The position numbers were made by a program, and so were the translations under genes. The notes beneath the pieces are model-generated. The model worked only from the letters and a program-made list of their open reading frames with translations, was not told the DNA's origin and made no database searches. A DNA stretch of 13,880 bases, taken from the NCBI GenBank assembly GCA_023410975.1, contig JAEYPG010000432.1:1-13880 (forward strand), written 5' to 3'. This DNA comes from Pseudomonadota bacterium. Its GTDB lineage: Bacteria; Pseudomonadota; Gammaproteobacteria; Burkholderiales; Burkholderiaceae_C. Shown here piece by piece: positions 5,852 to 12,337 of the stretch. How positions within the stretch are numbered: position 1 is the stretch's first letter; the number at the start of each line of letters is the position of its first letter.

Positions 5852-8103
5852 GAAGCCTGCAATCGGAATGGGTCACGGCACGGCCGGCGACCATCGTTGA
5901 GTTGGCGGAGCTGCCGGAGTTGCCGGCCTCTGCCGAAGGGGCGCTGTCGCCCGAGGATGCCGGGCTGCTGGCGCTGCAGCGCGCGCGGGCCTTCGCCGAG
6001 CCACTGCTGTGGCAGCGCACCCTGGACACCGGCGAGGACGTGCTCGCGCACGCGGACGGCGTGTGCGCGGTGCTGCGCAGCATCGGCGCGGCGCCGGCGA
6101 TGCAGGCTGCGGCCTACCTCGTCTACGCCAGCGACTACCTGCAGAAGCCCGAGGAGGTGTTGGAAAAGGCCTTCGGCGAGTCCTACGCCGGGCTGGTAAG
6201 CCACACGCGACAGCTGGTGCAGATCCAGCGCGCGGCGCGCCAGGCGCGCGTGGAGGAGCCCGCGCGCGCGCTGCAGACCGAGCGCGTGCGCAAGATGCTG
6301 CTGGCCTTCTCGCGCGACCTGCGCGTGGTGCTGCTGCGCCTGGCCTCGCGGCTGCAGACGCTGCGCTGGTACGCCGCGAGCAAGCTGCCGTGTCCGCAGG
6401 ACCTGGCGCTGGAGTCGCAGCAGGTGTTCGCGCCGCTGGCCAACCGGCTGGGCATCTGGCAGATCAAGTGGGAGCTGGAGGACCTGGCCTTCCGCTTCCT
6501 GCAGCCGGCCGAGTACAAGCGCATCGCCACGCTGCTGCACGAGAAGCGCAGCGAGCGCGAGCAGGGCGTGGAGCGCTTCCGCGCCGAGCTGGCGCAGGAG
6601 CTGGCCGAGGTCGGCATCCATGCCAGCGTGCAGGGGCGGCCCAAGCACATCTACAGCATCTATAAAAAGATGCAGGGCAAGCGGCTGGGCTTCGAGCGCG
6701 TACTGGACTTGCGCGCGCTGCGCGTGGTGGTGGACGATGTGCCGCAGTGCTATGCGGCGCTGGCGCGCGTGCACGAGCGCTACCGGCCGCTGGAAGGCGA
6801 GTTCGACGACTACATCGCCAAGCCCAAGCCCAACGGCTACCAGTCGCTGCACACGGTGGTGCTCGACGACGAGGACCGGCCGGTGGAGGTGCAGATCCGC
6901 ACCCGTGCCATGCACGAGCATGCCGAGTACGGCGTCGCGGCGCACTGGGCCTACAAGGAGGCGGGCGCGCGCGGCTACGCCGGTGTCAGCGCCGCGGGCG
7001 AATTCGAGGAGCGCGTGGCCGAGGCGCGCAAGGCCGTGCTGCGCCAGCTGCTGGCCTGGGAGCGCGACTTTATGCAGTCCGGCGAGCCCGGCGCCTTCGA
7101 TGACCGCATCTACGTCTTCACGCCGCAGGCCACCGTGGTGGAGCTGCCCGCCGGCGCCACGCCGGTGGACTTCGCCTACGCGGTGCACACCGACCTCGGC
7201 CACCGCTGCCGCGGCGCGCGCGTGGACGGGGCACTGGTGCCGCTGAACACGCCGCTGCGCAGCGGGCAGACGGTGGAGGTGAGCGCGACCAAGGAGGGCG
7301 GCCCGTCGCTGGACTGGCTCAATCCGGAGCTGTGCTATCTCGCCAGCCCGCGGGCGCGCTCCAAGGTGCGGGCCTGGTTCAACGCACTGGCGCAGCGCGA
7401 CACCATCGCACGTGGGCGGGAGGCGGTGGAGAAGCTGCTGCAGCGCGAGGGCCGCACGGCGCTCAAGCTCGAAGACCTGGCCTCGCGGCTGGGCTTCAAA
7501 AGCGCCGACGCGCTGTTCGAGGTGGTGGGCAAGGACGAGTACTCGCTGCGCAACATCGAGCAGCTGCTGCGCCCGGCCGAGCCGGCGCCGCCGCTGGAGG
7601 AGCTCGTCACCAAGCGCGCCACCGCGCCTGAGGGCGGTCCGCGCGGCGGCGTGCTGGTGGTGGGCGTGGAATCGCTGCTCACGAACCTCGCGCGCTGCTG
7701 TCGTCCGGCGCCGCCGGATGCCATCGCCGGCTTCGTCACCCGTGGCAAGGGCGTGGCGGTGCACCGGGCCGACTGCGTGAACTTTCGCCACGCCGCACAG
7801 CAGGCGCCCGAGCGCGTCATTGCCGTGGCCTGGGGCAAGCCGCGCGGCGACAAGGCCGCGCTGTACCCGGTGGGCGTGACCGTGGAGGCAGCAGACCGTC
7901 CCGGACTGCTGCGCGACATCTCCGAACTCTTCGCCAAGGAGAAGATGAAGGTCACGGACATGCAGATGCAGTCGGTGCGGGATGTGTACGGCGGCAGCAC
8001 GCGCATGAACATCACCGTCGAGGTCAACGACGCGGCGCGGCTGGCGCAGGTGCTGCGCCAAGTACAGCGCATCGGCGGCGTGCGGCGCGCAGCGCGGCGC
8101 TGA
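5848..8103 (+). CDS. relA: RelA-type (p)ppGpp synthetase with degenerate hydrolase domain
   Basis: Ribosome-associated enzyme that makes (p)ppGpp from ATP and GDP/GTP when uncharged tRNA accumulates. 751 residues, normal for RelA. Domains: pseudo-hydrolase (about 40-200), synthetase (about 240-370), TGS (about 418-480), helical, zinc-finger/conserved-cysteine region (Cys617, Cys618, His639, Cys643) and C-terminal ACT (about 672-745). In the HD region the first histidine remains (His68), but the HD pair is replaced by Tyr93-Ala94, and the later catalytic Asp is Ser167 (RLASRLQ instead of KLADRLH). Hydrolysis should therefore be lost, which favours RelA over SpoT. Synthetase residues are kept: RPKHIYSIYKKM, Asp287 (LDLRALR), PKPNGYQSLHT, and Glu347 (VEVQIRT). 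ATG 5848 overlaps the hydrolase stop and has no Shine-Dalgarno, so translational coupling is likely. No other in-frame ATG precedes residue 85. Confidence 0.95.
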   Translation: MRSLQSEWVTARPATIVELAELPELPASAEGALSPEDAGLLALQRARAFAEPLLWQRTLDTGEDVLAHADGVCAVLRSIGAAPAMQAAAYLVYASDYLQKPEEVLEKAFGESYAGLVSHTRQLVQIQRAARQARVEEPARALQTERVRKMLLAFSRDLRVVLLRLASRLQTLRWYAASKLPCPQDLALESQQVFAPLANRLGIWQIKWELEDLAFRFLQPAEYKRIATLLHEKRSEREQGVERFRAELAQELAEVGIHASVQGRPKHIYSIYKKMQGKRLGFERVLDLRALRVVVDDVPQCYAALARVHERYRPLEGEFDDYIAKPKPNGYQSLHTVVLDDEDRPVEVQIRTRAMHEHAEYGVAAHWAYKEAGARGYAGVSAAGEFEERVAEARKAVLRQLLAWERDFMQSGEPGAFDDRIYVFTPQATVVELPAGATPVDFAYAVHTDLGHRCRGARVDGALVPLNTPLRSGQTVEVSATKEGGPSLDWLNPELCYLASPRARSKVRAWFNALAQRDTIARGREAVEKLLQREGRTALKLEDLASRLGFKSADALFEVVGKDEYSLRNIEQLLRPAEPAPPLEELVTKRATAPEGGPRGGVLVVGVESLLTNLARCCRPAPPDAIAGFVTRGKGVAVHRADCVNFRHAAQQAPERVIAVAWGKPRGDKAALYPVGVTVEAADRPGLLRDISELFAKEKMKVTDMQMQSVRDVYGGSTRMNITVEVNDAARLAQVLRQVQRIGGVRRAARR

Positions 8104-8193
8104 GCTGAGCACAAGGACTGGAGACGGATGCGGGGCAGAGCGTCGAGCTTTCGAACCGCACCCGTTTTCGACTTCGGCCTCCTCGGAAAGGGG

Positions 8194-8222
8194 GGCGAAG
8201 CAAATTCTTCAAATTTTTCGCC
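8194..8222 (+). terminator. Imperfect hairpin after relA
   Basis: GGCGAA (8194-8199) pairs with TTCGCC (8217-8222), and AAATT (8202-8206) pairs with AATTT (8212-8216). This makes an 11-bp stem with a two-base bulge and a five-base loop, about 90 bases after the relA stop and just before the tRNA promoter. There is no T-run beyond it, though its AU-rich upper part is unusual here. It may end relA mRNA. Confidence 0.4.
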
Positions 8223-8230
8223 AAAGGTGC

Positions 8231-8260
8231 TTGCGCAGCTGACAAAAGTGCGTCTAGAAT
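8231..8260 (+). promoter_or_regulatory. Promoter of tRNA-Val
   Basis: A -35 box TTGCGC (8231-8236) and a -10 box TAGAAT (8255-8260) are 18 bases apart, in an otherwise GC-rich setting. Transcription would begin about 12 bases before the mature tRNA. The bases after the -10 box (AGCGTC) are GC-rich, like the discriminators of stringently controlled stable-RNA promoters. The boxes are read directly; stringent control is inferred. Confidence 0.65.
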
Positions 8261-8279
8261 AGCGTCTTCAGCAAACGAC

Positions 8280-8356
8280 AGGCGCGTAGCTCAGCTGGTT
8301 AGAGCACCACCTTGACATGGTGGGGGTCGTTGGTTCGAGTCCAATCGCGCCTACCA
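8280..8356 (+). tRNA. tRNA-Val (anticodon GAC)
   Basis: A complete 77-base cloverleaf with CCA encoded. The acceptor stem is AGGCGCG (8280-8286) with CGCGCCT (8346-8352), followed by discriminator A and CCA. The D stem is GCTC/GAGC. The anticodon stem CCACC/GGTGG closes the loop TTGACAT with anticodon GAC at 8314-8316. The T arm contains GGTTCGAGTCC. It reads valine codons GTC and GTT, and GTC is abundant in such GC-rich genes. It stands alone with its own promoter and terminator. Confidence 0.98.
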
Positions 8357-8361
8357 ATCGC

Positions 8362-8403
8362 AAGCCCTTGACGAGTGATCTCGTCAAGGGCTTTTCGCTT
8401 TTT
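8362..8403 (+). terminator. Intrinsic terminator of tRNA-Val
   Basis: A perfect 14-bp stem (8362-8375 with 8380-8393, beginning AAGCCCTTG) has a four-base TGAT loop and is followed by TTCGCTTTTT. It starts 5 bases after the tRNA CCA, a textbook Rho-independent terminator. On the opposite strand no T-run follows the stem, so it is less likely to serve the convergent transglycosylase gene. Confidence 0.92.
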
Positions 8404-8569
8404 GGGCAGAAAAAAGCGCTGCGAATACGGCGGGATGGCAACTGGGGAAGAGTCGTTGCGCTTCCGCTTGCCGCGCAGCGGCCTGAAGCATTTGCGCGAA
8501 CCAGGGCGCAGAGGGGCGGTGCGCCGATTGTTGCGATGGCCCCGAAGAGCCGGAGAGGAGGGCTGCGCT
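8404..8569. other. Intergenic stretch without a recognisable gene
   Basis: This gap between the tRNA terminator and the end of the convergent transglycosylase gene holds no convincing coding sequence. It contains a small hairpin GCCGC gca GCGGC (8470-8482). At its edge a second one, CTGCGC ttca GCGCAG (8563-8578), carries the transglycosylase stop codon in its loop and could mark that mRNA's 3' end. Confidence 0.5.
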
Positions 8570-9433
8570 TCAGCGCAGTGCGACCACCTGGCTGCTCGCC
8601 GCCGCAGCGGTCTGTTCGGCCGCGTTGACGTTGGTCGGTGTCGGACGTGCGGCCGGGGCCGGCGTTGGAGCGTTGACGGGCACGCCGCGGCCGCTGGCAA
8701 CTTGGCGCAGATAGCTCTGCTCCGTCAGCACCTTGCTCACGTAGCCGCCGTCTTCGGGGAGATTGGCCGCACCGACATAGTGGCGCAGCCCCGCTTCCAG
8801 GCCGCCGCCGGCGCGGGCGATGCATTCCTTGAGCACCTGCACGCCGACGCGCAGGTTCGTGACCGGATCGAAGGCCGCCAGCGTGCCGCCAAAGCGCTCG
8901 TACTTGTCGTCGTGCACCCGCGTCATCACCTGCATCAGCCCCTGCGCGCCCACGGCGCTCTGGGCGAAGGGGTTGAAGCTGGATTCCACGGCCATGATGG
9001 CCAGGATCAGCGTGGGCTCCAGCCCGGCCTTCTGGCCCACCTGCCAGGCTTCCTGCACCAGGCGGCTGATCGGCTCGGGCGCCACGCGGTAGCGGCGCGA
9101 CAGCCACTTGGCTACGGCCGCCTGCTGGCGGTCGAGTTCCTTCGGGTCGGTCGCGGTGGCACGGGCCACGCCTTGAGGATCGGACAGCGTCACCAGCAGG
9201 TTGCCCTCGCGCTCGGCGCGGGCCTCGTGGCGGGATTGCAGCCAGCCCAGGGCCGCACGCTCGACCTCGTGGCGCAGATCGGCGTGGCTGCTGCCGAAGG
9301 CCAACACTGCCACGACCGTGAGACCCAGCAAGGCCAGGGTGTTGTGGCTGACTTGAAGCAGCCCGGAAAAGACGTCGCGCAGGAAGACGGCGACCGAGGC
9401 GCGCAGGGCGCGCAACATGACAAGCGCTGTCAT
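8570..9433 (-). CDS. Membrane-anchored lytic transglycosylase (SLT domain)
   Basis: Cleaves peptidoglycan glycan strands, forming 1,6-anhydro ends. 287 residues: a short N-terminal region, one membrane segment or uncleaved signal anchor (about 32-47, LALLGLTVVAVLAFG), a helical stretch, then the SLT domain (about 120-245). The catalytic Glu150 lies in AIMAVESSFNP and is followed by SAVGAQGLMQVM (159-170) and a DPVTNLRVGVQVL block. The usual AYNAG motif reads HYVGA (218-222), keeping Tyr219 but not the Asn. A Pro/Ala/Thr-rich tail (about 252-287) looks unstructured. ATG 9433 is chosen because a GGAG lies about 5 bases upstream and the membrane segment follows; the frame remains open to 9637, but that part is low in family features. 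Divergent from ubiD. Confidence 0.9.
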   Translation of the reverse strand: MTALVMLRALRASVAVFLRDVFSGLLQVSHNTLALLGLTVVAVLAFGSSHADLRHEVERAALGWLQSRHEARAEREGNLLVTLSDPQGVARATATDPKELDRQQAAVAKWLSRRYRVAPEPISRLVQEAWQVGQKAGLEPTLILAIMAVESSFNPFAQSAVGAQGLMQVMTRVHDDKYERFGGTLAAFDPVTNLRVGVQVLKECIARAGGGLEAGLRHYVGAANLPEDGGYVSKVLTEQSYLRQVASGRGVPVNAPTPAPAARPTPTNVNAAEQTAAAASSQVVALR

Positions 9434-9698
9434 TGCTCTCCTTTCGTCCACCGGCGTGTCATCCGTACGCCCAGCCTGGGGCGCCACGGACGCCACGGGG
9501 GCGGCGGCGATAATGGTTCGGCAGCAGGCCCGCACCGGTCGGACCCTTCCACGGCACCGTTGGCGCCACGGCTGCAAGGCAGCGTTCCCCCTGAATAGGG
9601 GATCGGGACAACCCTGGTCTCCGCCAGGTGGACTCATTCTAGGAACGGTTCAAATAACCGGTCAAGAATATCAATCCACTCTTTTATAGCCATAGGTA
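9434..9698. promoter_or_regulatory. Divergent intergenic region, transglycosylase / ubiD
   Basis: 265 bases with no convincing gene. The ubiD-proximal 60 bases are clearly richer in A+T than the rest. Small inverted repeats occur: CCTGG/CCAGG (9613-9617, 9624-9628) and CGGTT/AACCG (9646-9650, 9656-9660). Possible -10 boxes for ubiD are TATCAA (9669-9674) and TATAGC (9685-9690). The latter would start the transcript nearly at the ATG. None has a strong -35 partner. Confidence 0.4.
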
Positions 9699-11264
9699 AT
9701 GAAATACCGCGACCTGCGGGACTTCGTCGCGCAACTTGAACGCCTGGGCGAGCTGCGTCGCGTGAGCGATCCGGTGTCGCCCAGGCTGGAAATGACGGCG
9801 CTGAGCGACCGCGTGCTGCAGGCCGGCGGCCCGGCGCTGTGGTTCGAGAAGCCTATCGGCCACGACATGCCGGTGCTGGCGAATCTTTTCGGCACGCCGC
9901 GCCGCGTGGCGCTGGGCATGGGGGCGCAGGACACCTCGGAGCTGCGCGAAATCGGCCGGCTGCTGGCCAGCCTCAAGGAGCCCGAGCCTCCGCGCGGCCT
10001 CAAGGACGCCGGACGGCTGCTGCACATGGGCAAGGCGCTGTGGGACATGAAGCCCGCGCGCGTGTCCTCGCCCGCGTGCCAAGCGCAGGTGCTGCAGGGC
10101 GGCGAGGTGGACTTGCACCGGCTGCCGATCCAGCTGTGCTGGCCTGGCGACGCCGGCCCGCTGCTGACCTGGGGCCTGGTGATCACGCGCGGCCCGCAGT
10201 CGGTGGCGCAGCCGCGCACGCGCCAGAACCTGGGCATCTACCGCCAGCAGCTCATCGGGCGGCGCGAACTGATCATGCGCTGGCTGGCGCACCGCGGTGG
10301 CGCGCTCGACTTCCGCGAGTTCGCCCGCGCCAACCCGGGCCAGCCGTTCCCGATCGCGGTGGCGCTGGGTGCCGACCCGGCCACGCTGCTGGGCGCGGTC
10401 ACGCCGGTGCCGGACACGCTCTCTGAGTACCAGTTCGCTGGCCTGCTGCGCGGCAGCCGCACCGAGCTGGCCGAGACCTCGGTGGGCGAGGGCGCCTTGA
10501 AGCTGCAGGCGCCGGCCAGCGCCGAGATCGTGCTGGAGGGCCACATCCCCACGGCCGAGCCGGGCTACGAGGGCGTGAGCGAGGACGGCGTGCCGCTCAG
10601 GGAGCGCGGCGGCTACCTGCACGCGCTCGAAGGCCCCTTCGGCGACCACACCGGCTACTACAACGAGCAGGACTGGTTCCCCGTGTTCCGCGTGGACCGG
10701 CTCACGCAGCGCAAAGACCCGGTCTACCACTCCACCTACACCGGCAAGCCGCCCGATGAGCCCGCGGTGCTGGGCGTGGCGCTGAACGAGGTGTTCGTGC
10801 CCATCCTGCAGAAGCAGTTCCCGGAGATCGTGGACTTCTATCTGCCGCCCGAAGGCTGCAGCTACCGGCTGGCGGTCATCTCGATCCGCAAGGCCTATCC
10901 GGGCCACGCCAAGCGGCTGATGTTCGGGCTGTGGAGCTTCCTGCGCCAGTTCATGTACACCAAGTTCATCGTGGTCACGGACGAGGACGTGAACATCCGC
11001 GACTGGCGCGACGTGATCTGGGCCATCACCACGCGCATGGACCCGGTGCGCGACGCGACGCTGGTGTCGGACACGCCGATCGACTACCTGGACTTCGCCT
11101 CGCCCGTGAGCGGCCTGGGCGGCAAGATGGGCCTGGACGCAACCAACAAGTGGCCCGGCGAGACCAGCCGCGAGTGGGGCCGCACCATCACGATGGAGCC
11201 TGCGGTGCAGGCTCGGATGGACGCACTTTTTGAGCGTCTCATGTCTCGCGGCCCCGGCGCGTGA
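9699..11264 (+). CDS. ubiD: 4-hydroxy-3-polyprenylbenzoate decarboxylase (UbiD)
   Basis: Decarboxylates polyprenyl-4-hydroxybenzoate in ubiquinone synthesis, using the prenylated flavin cofactor made by UbiX. 521 residues, slightly longer than the E. coli protein (497). The start is canonical (MKYRDLRDFV). Cofactor and metal-site motifs are present: Asn177 and Arg182 in NLGIYRQQ, His198 in WLAHRGG, Glu280 in VLEGH, and Glu311 with Asp316 in EGPFGDHTGYY. By motif these correspond to the Asn, Arg, His and Glu/Asp residues that bind Mn/prFMN and act in catalysis in UbiD-family enzymes. DATNKWPGET near the C-terminus is also typical. The ATG has only AGG two bases upstream, a poor Shine-Dalgarno, although the N-terminus fits the family. 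ubiX is not in the window. The putative 6S RNA follows directly. Confidence 0.96.
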   Translation: MKYRDLRDFVAQLERLGELRRVSDPVSPRLEMTALSDRVLQAGGPALWFEKPIGHDMPVLANLFGTPRRVALGMGAQDTSELREIGRLLASLKEPEPPRGLKDAGRLLHMGKALWDMKPARVSSPACQAQVLQGGEVDLHRLPIQLCWPGDAGPLLTWGLVITRGPQSVAQPRTRQNLGIYRQQLIGRRELIMRWLAHRGGALDFREFARANPGQPFPIAVALGADPATLLGAVTPVPDTLSEYQFAGLLRGSRTELAETSVGEGALKLQAPASAEIVLEGHIPTAEPGYEGVSEDGVPLRERGGYLHALEGPFGDHTGYYNEQDWFPVFRVDRLTQRKDPVYHSTYTGKPPDEPAVLGVALNEVFVPILQKQFPEIVDFYLPPEGCSYRLAVISIRKAYPGHAKRLMFGLWSFLRQFMYTKFIVVTDEDVNIRDWRDVIWAITTRMDPVRDATLVSDTPIDYLDFASPVSGLGGKMGLDATNKWPGETSREWGRTITMEPAVQARMDALFERLMSRGPGA

Positions 11265-11425
11265 TGTCCCTGCCGCAGCCATCGCCAAGCTTGTAGCGGT
11301 CCCGGCGCTGCGCTACCTTTGCCTCGCCTGCTGCGGCAGGTTCATGCAAGTGGCGCAGTCTTCTGCGCAACAGGAGCCCCGGACCGCCTACCTCCGGAGC
11401 CCCAAAGGCGGTGGCAATCGCCCGT
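11265..11425 (+). ncRNA. ssrS: Probable 6S RNA (ends approximate)
   Basis: 6S RNA binds the sigma-70 RNA polymerase holoenzyme by mimicking an open promoter and represses transcription in stationary phase. The stretch between ubiD and the terminator folds into a long rod. GCCATCGCC (11278-11286) pairs with GGCGGTGGC (11407-11415), nine pairs including one G-U. After an internal loop (6 bases on one side, 15 on the other), GTAGCGGTCC (11293-11302) pairs with 11381-11391 (GGACCGC, bulged C, TAC). An apical hairpin includes CTGCGC/GCGCAG (11308-11313, 11353-11358) and CCTGC tgcg GCAGG (11327-11340). The left arm CGCCAAGC...GCGGTCCC resembles E. coli 6S CGCAAGC...CAGTCCC, and the right arm GGCGGTGGCAATC resembles GCGGCGGCATC. 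No reading frame fits. The family assignment rests on fold and short similarity; the exact 5' end is unknown and no strong promoter is evident. Confidence 0.7.
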
Positions 11426-11462
11426 CCCCTCCGCGCCCTGGCGCGGAGGGGTTCGCTTTTTT
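11426..11462 (+). terminator. Strong intrinsic terminator after the 6S RNA candidate
   Basis: A perfect 11-bp stem, CCCCTCCGCGC (11426-11436) with GCGCGGAGGGG (11441-11451), has a CCTG loop and is followed by TTCGCTTTTTT. It lies 160 bases after the ubiD stop, too far for a simple ubiD terminator, which supports a separate short transcript before it. The tail after the stem is almost the same as that of the tRNA-Val terminator. Confidence 0.92.
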
Positions 11463-11472
11463 GGGGGCCGCC

Positions 11473-12270
11473 TCAGGCGCCCATGAGCAAGCCAATGCGC
11501 TCGCGCACCACCTGGCGCATCAGCGTGAAGCCCTCGCTGCTGGGCAGCCAGCGCAGCAGTGGCTGCTCGATGCGCGGCGCCAGGCCGACTGGCGCCGGCG
11601 TCACGCGCAACGGCATGCCGGCCGCCGTGGCGGCCTGCTCGAAGGCGCGCTGCGCGCGCGGCATGTGCCAATCCTGCGTCACCAGCACGATGTCGGTGAT
11701 GCCCTGCGGGCGCAGCAGCGCCAGCGTGCGCGCAGCGTTCTCGCGCGTGTCGCGCGAACCGCTCTCCGTCCAGCGCAGCGGATGCTTGAACTCGTCGCGC
11801 GCGATGCGGGCGGCCACCGTGGCCTCGGCCTCGCCGGGCAGGCCCGCGTGCCCCACGCCGCCGCTGAAACCCAGTCCCAGGCCGCTGCTGCGCGACAGCC
11901 AGATGCCGTAGCGCAGCCGCTCCAGCGACCACGGGCTCAGGTTGGACGTGCCGTACTCCGGCGCCAGGTTTTCGCTGCCGCCGCCGAGCACGACGATGGT
12001 GGCCTGCGCCGGGTGCAGCGCCTTCAGCGCGGCCGGGCTCGCGGCCGGCGGAGGCGCCAGCAGCCGCTGCCGGGCCCATTCCGCCGCCCCCGCGCACGCC
12101 CCCAGCCACAGCGCCAGCACCGCCACGGCCATCAGCAGCGTGCCCAGCGCGCGCCGGCGCAGCCTGAAGCCCAGCAGCACCAGCAGCAGCGCCGGCACGG
12201 GCGGCAGCAGCAGCGTGCCCAGCGCCGGCTTCCAGGCCTCCAGGCCCAGCCGCATCACAATCTCGTTCAT
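11473..12270 (-). CDS. YdcF/ElyC-family DUF218 membrane protein
   Basis: 265-residue inner-membrane protein. Two membrane segments lie near the N-terminus (about 15-35 and 43-60), followed by a DUF218 domain (about 90-260) with VVLGGGSE (94-100), SRDTRENA (172-179), and TQDWHMPRA (198-206), the conserved polar motifs of the family. ElyC of E. coli has the same layout and length (two membrane helices plus DUF218) and affects envelope and peptidoglycan biogenesis at low temperature. The reaction is not established, so I give no symbol. ATG 12270 was chosen over a start about 50 bases upstream because the hydrophobic region follows and GAGG lies about 9 bases before it. Convergent with ubiD/ssrS; divergent from the DUF748 gene, 67 bases away. 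Confidence 0.87.
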   Translation of the reverse strand: MNEIVMRLGLEAWKPALGTLLLPPVPALLLVLLGFRLRRRALGTLLMAVAVLALWLGACAGAAEWARQRLLAPPPAASPAALKALHPAQATIVVLGGGSENLAPEYGTSNLSPWSLERLRYGIWLSRSSGLGLGFSGGVGHAGLPGEAEATVAARIARDEFKHPLRWTESGSRDTRENAARTLALLRPQGITDIVLVTQDWHMPRAQRAFEQAATAAGMPLRVTPAPVGLAPRIEQPLLRWLPSSEGFTLMRQVVRERIGLLMGA

Positions 12271-12337
12271 TGGTTGTTTCCTCACCCCGGGTGGCGCGCA
12301 TTGTGCGCAGGCCGCCCGCACTGATCAGCAAAAACAG
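12271..12337. promoter_or_regulatory. Short divergent promoter region, DUF218 / DUF748
   Basis: Only 67 bases separate the two divergent starts, so promoters must overlap or lie back to back. The part next to the DUF748 start is A-rich (GCAAAAACAG). I see no box close to the sigma-70 consensus. Confidence 0.35.

Noticed and set aside
5848..8103. SpoT (bifunctional synthetase/hydrolase) as the name of the alarmone gene
   Set aside because: The HD catalytic pair and the second catalytic Asp are both replaced, which fits RelA.
5812..8112. 766-codon open frame on the minus strand opposite relA
   Set aside because: It is antisense to a fully supported RelA, shows no domain, and is rich in His, Arg, Gln and Ala as expected when a GC-biased gene is read backwards.
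9434..9637. Longer N-terminus for the lytic transglycosylase
   Set aside because: A GGAG ribosome-binding site precedes ATG 9433 and the extra 68 residues are Arg/Cys-rich without a signal or family match.
9684..11288. 534-codon open frame on the minus strand opposite ubiD
   Set aside because: Antisense shadow of a complete UbiD with all motifs; the composition is dominated by Arg, His, Gln, Ala and Val with no recognisable family.
11426..11462. Treating the hairpin simply as the ubiD terminator
   Set aside because: It lies 160 bases beyond the ubiD stop, and the sequence between has strong long-range pairing, so a separate RNA is the better explanation, although ubiD read-through could also end here.
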